The notes below the pieces were generated by a model that worked only from the letters and a program-made list of their open reading frames with translations, did not search any database and was not told the origin of the DNA. This document shows positions 39,681 to 45,151 of a DNA stretch of 45,151 nucleotides, piece after piece; position 1 is the stretch's first letter; each line of letters opens with the position of its first letter. The DNA lies in contig JAFDYN010000016.1 of the NCBI GenBank assembly GCA_018267385.1, positions 1-45,151 of the forward strand. The letters are read 5' to 3'. The position numbers were made by a program, and so were the translations under genes. The stretch comes from Bacteroidota bacterium. Its GTDB lineage: Bacteria > Bacteroidota > Bacteroidia > Chitinophagales > LD1.

Positions 39681-40168
39681 ATGATCTGATGTTTGACTTT
39701 ACCGTAGACAAGGAAGCCAAAAAGGTCTACATACAGCGCGAGTTTGCCGCAGAGCTGGCACTGGTGTGGGAGGCATTTACTACCGCTGCACTGCTGGATA
39801 GATGGGTAGCACCCGCGCCCGCACAGGCACGTACGAAGTATATGCACTTTGAGGTAGGTGGCGCGCGGCTCTACGCCATGATCCTGCCCGGCGGCGAGGA
39901 GCGGTGGGCCATACAGCGCTACACCTCCATCACGCCCATGACAAATTTTCAGTACTACAATGCCTTCTGTGATGCAGACGGCAATCCTGAGGCTGTGGGC
40001 TCTGAGTGGGACCATACCTTTAGCGAGCAGGATGGCATCACCACCGTGCGCATCACCATCTACAATGAATCCTACGAGCGCATGGAGCGCATCATGGAGG
40101 GTTTCCGCCTCGGCTTCACCGCCAGCCTGGTCAATCTGGACAAGCTGCTGGCAGAGCAGCAGAGCTGA
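39677..40168 (+). CDS. SRPBCC (AHSA1-like) domain protein
   Basis: A 163-residue START-like protein of the AHSA1 type: KVYIQREFAAELALVWEAFT, then LDRWVAPAP, then GGARLYAMILPGGEERWAIQ and the C-terminal helix RIMEGFRLGFTASLVNLDKL. Such proteins bind hydrophobic ligands and are usually paired with an ArsR regulator, as here (4-base overlap, same operon). No catalytic residues are evident. Confidence 0.88.
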   Translation: MNDLMFDFTVDKEAKKVYIQREFAAELALVWEAFTTAALLDRWVAPAPAQARTKYMHFEVGGARLYAMILPGGEERWAIQRYTSITPMTNFQYYNAFCDADGNPEAVGSEWDHTFSEQDGITTVRITIYNESYERMERIMEGFRLGFTASLVNLDKLLAEQQS

Positions 40169-40274
40169 GCGTTGCGTCGGATTCTTGCCGCACTATGGCC
40201 GCCGGTCAGGGCGACCTACGGGGCACGGATATCCCGGCTATTATCCTATTTTCACCCGCCTGAAATACACCGCG

Positions 40275-40661
40275 ATGAAAAAACTCATACTCCTCCCCTG
40301 CCTCTGCATAGCGCTCCTCGCAGCCGCGCAGAAAGCGCCCAAGCCAGCCATCACCGTAGAGGTCAAACACAATGGCGTGAGCCACACCGTACAGGAAGGC
40401 GACACGATACACCTGGGCTACGGCAGCACACCGTACGGCAGCTTTATGTTTGTAGAAAATGGCGCACCACCGCAGGGCATGCTGAAGCAATACGGCGGCA
40501 AGAGCGGCCTGGTGACCAAAGTGAAATACTGGAAAAGCATAGACCAGTACCAGCTCTACATCAAAGTGCCCGGCGCAGGCAGCTACGTGGTCAATGTGCC
40601 GCAGGCAGTAGACAAAGACGAGGTGATCGGCTTCAATCAGGACTGGTATAAGAAGAACTGA
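40275..40661 (+). CDS. Small secreted protein
   Basis: A 128-residue protein with a signal peptide (MKKLILLPCLCIALLAAAQ). The mature part is beta-type (ITVEVKHNGVSHTVQEGDTI; YGSFMFVENGAPPQG; QLYIKVPGAGSYVVNVPQAV), with no known family. It begins 106 bases after the SRPBCC gene, too far to be sure of co-transcription. Confidence 0.7.
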   Translation: MKKLILLPCLCIALLAAAQKAPKPAITVEVKHNGVSHTVQEGDTIHLGYGSTPYGSFMFVENGAPPQGMLKQYGGKSGLVTKVKYWKSIDQYQLYIKVPGAGSYVVNVPQAVDKDEVIGFNQDWYKKN

Positions 40662-40788
40662 TATACTATCTCAGACGCGAGTTAGAGGTAGCGGAGCAAT
40701 TCTCAGATAGTTTGGATAATTCGCTACACTCGGAATGACAATGCAACTGTTTCGTTTTCGCCTTTAACTCGTGGAGCGTATGCCGGCT

Positions 40789-41211
40789 CTAAAACCGCAC
40801 CAGGTGCGCAGGCAGAGGCCCCTCTGCATCCGAGAGGATATAGTGCAGCGCATGCTGCAGCTCGGGCAGGGTGGCGGGTTTCATCAGGTAGTACCAGGCA
40901 CCCAGGGAGCGCGCATCCTCTATATCGCGCGGAGAGTTTGACGTAGAGTACATGACCACCGGTATATCGCGCAGCCGCGGATTGCGCTCCATCACAGAGA
41001 GCAGCTCGAGGCCGTTCATGCCATGCATATTGATATCGAGAAATATGAATCTGGGTAGCCGCTCCATACCCTCCAGCAGCTCCAGCGCTGCACGGCCATC
41101 TACAGCGTGGCCGCAGGCCGCAGGGTGGCCGTTACGCTCGATAGCCTGACTGAAGATCAAGAAGTCATCTGGATCATTGTCTACGAGCAGGAGTGAGTAG
41201 GTATCCGACAT
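40789..41211 (-). CDS. Single-domain response regulator (receiver only)
   Basis: A 140-residue receiver-only protein from the ATG giving MSDTYSLLLVDND: acid pocket Asp11/Asp13, phosphoacceptor Asp59 (FIFLDINMHGMNG), Ser/Thr switch at YSTS (~89-90) and Lys111 in LMKPATL. No output domain, so it acts as a phosphorelay intermediate or by protein binding, CheY/Rcp1-like. The nearby -7 box gives a short leader to this start and disfavours the earlier ATG. No kinase gene is adjacent. Confidence 0.9.
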   Translation of the reverse strand: MSDTYSLLLVDNDPDDFLIFSQAIERNGHPAACGHAVDGRAALELLEGMERLPRFIFLDINMHGMNGLELLSVMERNPRLRDIPVVMYSTSNSPRDIEDARSLGAWYYLMKPATLPELQHALHYILSDAEGPLPAHLVRF

Positions 41212-41232
41212 ACAGGTGGAGGAGGACATATT

Positions 41233-41240
41233 CAAATATA
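41233..41240 (-). promoter_or_regulatory. -7 box of the response regulator
   Basis: On the - strand TATATTTG matches the consensus exactly, 21 bases before the chosen ATG. Confidence 0.45.
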
Positions 41241-41350
41241 GTGATTTACAGGCATATAGCATAGTGATATGCCGATAAAACACCAAATGACTTTATTTTC
41301 AATCTGTTAGCTGTTTAAACACAACCGATACGAATGCACACCCCTGTGCA

Positions 41351-41388
41351 TGAAAAAAAAGATCCCACGCCGGTACCGGCGCAGGATC
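41351..41388 (-). terminator. Terminator-like hairpin
   Basis: GATCC and GGATC arms with inner GCC/GGC around GGTACC, next to an eight-base A-run on the + strand. It fits a terminator for the His-rich secreted-protein gene read leftward. Confidence 0.65.
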
Positions 41389-41434
41389 CACTCTACCATA
41401 AAGAATTGGGACTTAGGGAAGAGTCTGCGTTTTG

Positions 41435-41899
41435 CTATTTCGTGGTCTGTGCCTCCGTGCGGCTCACGCGCGCAGGCGTAGGGCCGCTGTGCTGGGGCCG
41501 AGCTGCAGGAGCCTTGTGGCCGGCAGCCTCCTTGCCCTGCGGCTGTCGTACCGGTGTGGCGCCGCTGTGGGCAGGGCGTGCAGCCGGTGTCTTGTGGTTG
41601 GCTGCTTCTTTGCCGCGTGGCGCTACGTAAGGATGCGATGAGGTAGCGGGTTTCGCCGCAGGCGCAGTAGTGATAGCTGTGCTGCGCTGTGCAGGTACAG
41701 CGTCGTGGCTGTGGTCTACGCTGCGTACGGCGCCACCGGTAGCAGGAGTGGCCTGCACGTCATGGCTGTGGTCTGCCGCCGGCGTACCGCTGGTAGTAGC
41801 AGGTGCCGCAGCATCGCCCTTGTGATTGTCACTCTGGGCCATGACAGCGGTGCTGAGCAGGAGCGCCAGTGCGGTGATGATGATCGTGATATGTTTCAT
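41435..41899 (-). CDS. Secreted His/Ala/Pro-rich repeat protein
   Basis: A 154-residue protein from MKHITI with a signal peptide to about VMAQ. The mature part is low complexity: ADHSHDV and VDHSHDA His clusters, then paired units GKEAANHKTPAARPAHSGAT and GKEAAGHKAPAARPQHSGPT. The His-rich motifs may bind metals (Ni, Zn, Cu). Function is unknown. Confidence 0.65.
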   Translation of the reverse strand: MKHITIIITALALLLSTAVMAQSDNHKGDAAAPATTSGTPAADHSHDVQATPATGGAVRSVDHSHDAVPAQRSTAITTAPAAKPATSSHPYVAPRGKEAANHKTPAARPAHSGATPVRQPQGKEAAGHKAPAARPQHSGPTPARVSRTEAQTTK

Positions 41900-41972
41900 T
41901 GTCTTATATCTTTTGATGTAAAGAAAAGGCGGCAGCCACAGCATAAAGGCTTCTGCGGCTGCCACCACTGTC

Positions 41973-43838
41973 TCAATATACCTTGTAGCCTCCGAAGCCG
42001 CTGTAGAACACGCTACCGGTCAGGCTGATGCCGGTATTGGTATAGTTGGCAAACTGGATCTTCACCTGATCACCTGCATTGAGGCGTACATTCACTGAGT
42101 TTTGCATGGTCAGGTAGGAGCCACTGGCGGTAGGCGGTGAGGCCTCTGCGTAGGAGCCATGTACTGTGGCTCCATTCACATACAGTATAGCCAGCATATA
42201 GCCTGAGGTATAGCCCGAGGTACCATTTAGCTCCTCGCTATAGTCAAAGTGGTACATACCATTAGAAGGCGCTGTGAAGATACCTGTGGTCGCATTGTAG
42301 GCAGATCCATCGTTGTAGTCTACCGTACCGTAGATACGCGCCGTAGTGACCGTGCTGGCCGCTACCGTAGCAGAGCCGCCACCGCTGGCGTGGAAGCCGA
42401 TGGTAGGATTGGCACCCGCTGTATCCCAGTACGCATTGCCATTGATATCAGAGGTGAGCACGCGGCCTGCGCCCTGCGTACCATCCTGTATGGTCACACT
42501 ACCGGAGAAGTAAGCAGCTATCGCATTGGTATCAGCATACACCTCCAGTGATGGTGTACCGAGGCCCATATTGCCATAGATGGTCACCGTAGAGGCACTG
42601 GATCCTGTATAGTTCTTGTCAAAGATAGCTACCTCGTCAAAGGCGTGATTCTTCGTAGCATAGAGTCCTATGGCATCAGAGTTATTGCTGATGTGCACGA
42701 GGCCGTTTCCCGATACATAGGGTGCGCCGCCCACAGAGTCGTCAAAGTAGGCGATGCATGGAGCACCGGTAGTATGCAGCTTGGCGTGGAGGGAGGAGTA
42801 TGGGCTCAGGTTATTGATGCCTATGCGGCCGTCGTTTTCTACCCGGAGGCGCTGATTAGCTGCGGTAGACAGAGAGAGGTAGCCGGCCTCGTTATTTGAG
42901 ATAGTGGCATTGGTACCGTTCAGGCGGATACGCAGACCATCTACATTGGTAGCGCCATTATTGTTATTGGTCAGGAGGATACTGGCATCGGCAGCATTAG
43001 AGCCTGTGCCGTTCACCTGAAATGCAAATGATGGGGTAATAGTACCTATGCCCACGCTGGTACCATTGTCAAAGATGCTGGAGTTGCCCACTGCTGTGGC
43101 AGAGGTAAACTTGGCTACATAGTTGGTCGTGCCGCTCACGGTGCCTGCACCTGCGGGGCCTGTAGGACCGGTAGGGCCTGCTGCGCCTGCGCCTGTAGCA
43201 CCGGTAGGGCCGGCTACACCTGCAGTACCCTGCGGGCCTGTAGGGCCGGTGGCACCTGTAGCACCACCACCGCTACCTGTAGGGCCTGTGGGGCCGGTAG
43301 CGCCTGTAGGGCCTGCGCCGGAGCCTGTAGGGCCCACCGCACCGGTAGGGCCGGTAGCGCCTGCGCCCGTAGGACCGGCTATACCCTGAGGGCCTGTAGG
43401 GCCCGTAGCGCCGGTAGAGCCTGCGGGTGCATTGGCTGCGTAGAGGGCGTAGGGCACAGCATTGAGCTGGCTGGTGCCCATGCTGGTATAGCTGCTGCCA
43501 CCTGCGGCGTCAAACTCTACCTGCAGCCACTTGCTGCCGGAGCCCCAGCTCACAGAGGCGAAGGTGTTGGCACCGACCTGCGTGCCGGTGCCTATGTTTA
43601 GGGTGAAGAGGCCAAACTGATTGGTAGTGATGCCGGAGAAGGTCTCCTGGTACACAGTGGTACCTGAGGCGGAGCCGTCATGTATGGTGAGGCGCACAGA
43701 GATGCTGTGGCTGGCCAGCACTGCACCCGCATTGTCACGGGCTATGGCCTGGTAGCCTATCTGCTGCGGCACCTGTGCCGTGAGGCCGAGCGCCAGGAGC
43801 AGGGCCAGTGTGGCGAATATTGTCTTTAGACTTTTCAT
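41973..43838 (-). CDS. Collagen-like / C1q-like surface protein
   Basis: A 621-residue secreted protein with signal peptide (to about ALGLTAQ). A conserved N-terminal domain ([20 protein letters not shown], residues 23-135) leads into a collagen-like Gly-X-Y run of about 95 residues (140-233, rich in GATGPTGP) with interruptions. A long beta-type stem follows (234-475), and a C-terminal C1q-like jelly-roll domain (~477-621). Such proteins probably form trimers at the cell surface. No T9SS tail is visible at its C-terminus. It follows a T9SS protein by 28 bases, so the two form an operon. Confidence 0.8.
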   Translation of the reverse strand: MKSLKTIFATLALLLALGLTAQVPQQIGYQAIARDNAGAVLASHSISVRLTIHDGSASGTTVYQETFSGITTNQFGLFTLNIGTGTQVGANTFASVSWGSGSKWLQVEFDAAGGSSYTSMGTSQLNAVPYALYAANAPAGSTGATGPTGPQGIAGPTGAGATGPTGAVGPTGSGAGPTGATGPTGPTGSGGGATGATGPTGPQGTAGVAGPTGATGAGAAGPTGPTGPAGAGTVSGTTNYVAKFTSATAVGNSSIFDNGTSVGIGTITPSFAFQVNGTGSNAADASILLTNNNNGATNVDGLRIRLNGTNATISNNEAGYLSLSTAANQRLRVENDGRIGINNLSPYSSLHAKLHTTGAPCIAYFDDSVGGAPYVSGNGLVHISNNSDAIGLYATKNHAFDEVAIFDKNYTGSSASTVTIYGNMGLGTPSLEVYADTNAIAAYFSGSVTIQDGTQGAGRVLTSDINGNAYWDTAGANPTIGFHASGGGSATVAASTVTTARIYGTVDYNDGSAYNATTGIFTAPSNGMYHFDYSEELNGTSGYTSGYMLAILYVNGATVHGSYAEASPPTASGSYLTMQNSVNVRLNAGDQVKIQFANYTNTGISLTGSVFYSGFGGYKVY

Positions 43839-43866
43839 ACTTGTTGTTTTGTGGTTTTTATGGAAA

Positions 43867-44388
43867 TTAGTGGATGACTTGAAACTGACGACTGAGGGTC
43901 CTCACCTCTCCTGAGGCTGAGGTAAAGCGCACCTCCAGCACATAGCTGCCTGCGGCATACTGCGAGCAGTCGAGGCCACTGACGGCCCGGCCGCTCTCGT
44001 AGCGCTCCTGAGCGGTCCAGCCCAGGTCGCGGCCCGTCACATCATGCAGCGTGAGGGCCACATCGCCGCGGGTGGCCCACTCATAGCCATACCACAGGTG
44101 GTCTGTGGCGGGCACGGGGTAGACCACGAGAGAGCCCCCGCCATCGCGGCTGAGATCGAGGAGGCCGTTCACTACATCTGTAGGCTGCTGAAATCCCTGC
44201 GTGAGGATCGTGCTGCCACCTGAGAGGGTGGTGGTGGCGGCCATCTCACCTACCGTCCATGAGAGGCTGTAGCCGCCGCCCGTGCCGTAGCTGCCACTGC
44301 TGGCCACTACCTGCGGGCTGAGATGCTGCGCCCATAGGCCCGCAGCCAGGGGGATGCTACACGCCAGGAGGAGGATCTTTTTGTACAT
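43867..44388 (-). CDS. T9SS type A protein paired with collagen-like protein
   Basis: A 173-residue protein from the ATG giving [11 protein letters not shown]; longer starts give a poor signal. Signal peptide to GLWAQ. A short body ([36 protein letters not shown]) leads into a C-terminal T9SS type A domain ([14 protein letters not shown] ... FQVIH). The same kind of small T9SS protein is commonly next to collagen/C1q proteins in Bacteroidota. It is the first gene of that operon. Confidence 0.85.
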   Translation of the reverse strand: MYKKILLLACSIPLAAGLWAQHLSPQVVASSGSYGTGGGYSLSWTVGEMAATTTLSGGSTILTQGFQQPTDVVNGLLDLSRDGGGSLVVYPVPATDHLWYGYEWATRGDVALTLHDVTGRDLGWTAQERYESGRAVSGLDCSQYAAGSYVLEVRFTSASGEVRTLSRQFQVIH

Positions 44389-44726
44389 AAGCGTTGATTT
44401 TATGGTGGTGGAAAATTCCATGAGCAAAGCTACACGGCAGCGGCATCCGTTTTCACACAAGATTTGGCAGTCCGTGAGAAGAAACACGCCAACGAGGCCA
44501 CATAAAACACTGCATAACAATCAATTATACCCTATACGTGTTGAGACACGCTTCGCGCATATATGCTAACTGATGCATATCAGATAGAGCTATGTGTGTA
44601 GGTCATCGCAAAAGCGAAAACCCGCTGCCCTGCGGGGATCGCAAGACGACACAGCAAGTGAACCGCAAAGGCCGCGGAGTACGCAAAGGAATGGAAGATG
44701 TATAGTGAAGTAGGGAACTCGCTAGT
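44389..44726. other. Intergenic region before the recombinase fragment
   Basis: Apart from the -7 box (see separate entry), this holds a GC-rich palindromic run (CCCGCTGCCCTGCGGGGATC) and the motif AACCGCAAAGGCCGCGGAG, also seen near 6870. I see no gene. Confidence 0.4.
44425..44432 (-). promoter_or_regulatory. -7 box of the T9SS/collagen-like operon
   Basis: On the - strand TAGCTTTG matches TAnnTTTG exactly, 36 bases before the T9SS protein's ATG. No well-placed -33 is evident. Confidence 0.4.
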
Positions 44727-45151
44727 TTAAGCGTCCACAATGTGTTGCCTTTTTCCTCCATTTTGAAGGGATTGGGGCGCGTAGCTTAATTTGATCCTAA
44801 TCTCTTCTTCTCCAATGACTAGCTTCTCGGTAATGGCTTCTATGATTCTCCGCTTCTCATCAAGGGGCATGGCTTCCCATTGGGAGTAGAGGTTCTTGGC
44901 TTCAAGAAGAACCGTTTCAGAAGATTCGCTCTGAACAGTCATAAAACTGACTTCGGCCTCTAGGTCGGGAACTTGTTCCATAAGCTGTCCCAAACGCTCT
45001 TCAAGGGGCTTGTGATGCTCCAAGAACGCTTCCTTGGTCAGTTCGCCCTCAAGCCTCATATTGACCAATTCCCCCATCTTCTTGCGGATTCTGTCGGCTT
45101 CTTCACTGGTTACTTGAAGCAGCTTCTGCTTTTCTGACAACAGCGTCTCAA
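44727..45151 (-). CDS. Serine recombinase, C-terminal part (cut by window end)
   Basis: The C-terminal ~140 residues of a large serine-type site-specific recombinase, running off the right edge. The frame stays open to the last base; the visible TTG is not a true start. The coiled-coil linker (LEERLGQLMEQVPDLEAEV) and the ending AKNLYSQWEAMPLDEKRRII ... EAITEKLVIGEEEIRIKLSY are typical of the recombinase/zinc-ribbon family tail. The catalytic N-terminus is outside the window. Probably belongs to a mobile element to the right. Confidence 0.75.
   Translation of the reverse strand, partial: ETLLSEKQKLLQVTSEEADRIRKKMGELVNMRLEGELTKEAFLEHHKPLEERLGQLMEQVPDLEAEVSFMTVQSESSETVLLEAKNLYSQWEAMPLDEKRRIIEAITEKLVIGEEEIRIKLSYAPQSLQNGGKRQHIVDA

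Noticed and set aside
1..45151. tRNA or rRNA genes
   Set aside because: I looked for cloverleaf-type arms and TPsiC-like GTTCGAATC boxes and found none I could support.

Overview
This window looks like the chromosome of a member of the Bacteroidota, most likely Chitinophagales/Chitinophagaceae-like. The evidence is three proteins with type IX secretion (T9SS) C-terminal sorting domains, many Bacteroidota-type -7 boxes (TAnnTTTG) upstream of genes, little sign of Shine-Dalgarno sequences, and several families of intergenic palindromic repeats. The species assignment is inference; there is no rRNA or tRNA gene to anchor it.

Layout. (1) 0-9.2 kb is ordinary chromosome: a T9SS protein, small secreted and lipoprotein genes, a VOC/membrane-protein operon ending in a clear terminator, a universal stress protein, a UbiB/ABC1 kinase-like protein, a DUF1275 membrane protein and an EreA/ChaN-like secreted protein. 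(2) 9.5-24.35 kb is a phage-like cluster on the + strand: small unknown genes, a possible G/GT-like gene with a -1 frameshift extension, a 1168-aa tape measure protein, two large probable tail proteins, a glycosyltransferase and a portal-like protein. Three lipoprotein genes are inserted on the opposite strand, two of them from a tandem duplication. No terminase, capsid, integrase or lysis gene is visible, and the portal-like gene comes last. (3) 24.57-30.4 kb is an AT-rich, tightly coupled defence-like operon: a C5 DNA methyltransferase, a 780-aa protein with two GHKL ATPase modules and a kinase-like H-box, a receiver-domain protein and an HNH endonuclease, with a convergent Vsr mismatch endonuclease. 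(4) 30.7-36.2 kb has a patatin, a C10 cysteine protease with PKD repeats and a T9SS tail, a small membrane protein, and a Panacea-antitoxin/RelE-ParE-like toxin pair. (5) 36.7-41.9 kb holds a MenG/UbiE-like methyltransferase, DoxX with a divergent HxlR regulator, an ArsR-SRPBCC operon with a clear operator, a single-domain response regulator and small secreted proteins. (6) 41.9-45.15 kb has a collagen-like/C1q-like surface protein with a T9SS partner, and the C-terminal end of a serine recombinase cut by the window edge.

The most interesting unit is the 24.57-30.4 kb operon. It reads as a restriction-modification system in which the usual endonuclease and methylase are joined to a histidine-kinase/response-regulator-like pair. 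Methylase-GHKL ATPase-endonuclease-Vsr neighbourhoods are known in general terms (prokaryotic MORC/MutL-like ATPases in R-M loci). The two-GHKL kinase plus receiver arrangement is what I would check first.

Other points of interest are the duplicated and diverged lipoprotein 'morons' in the phage cluster, the candidate programmed frameshift upstream of the tape measure gene, the Panacea toxin-antitoxin pair, and at least four families of dispersed repeats. One of these brackets the 24.4-36.6 kb segment as an inverted pair.
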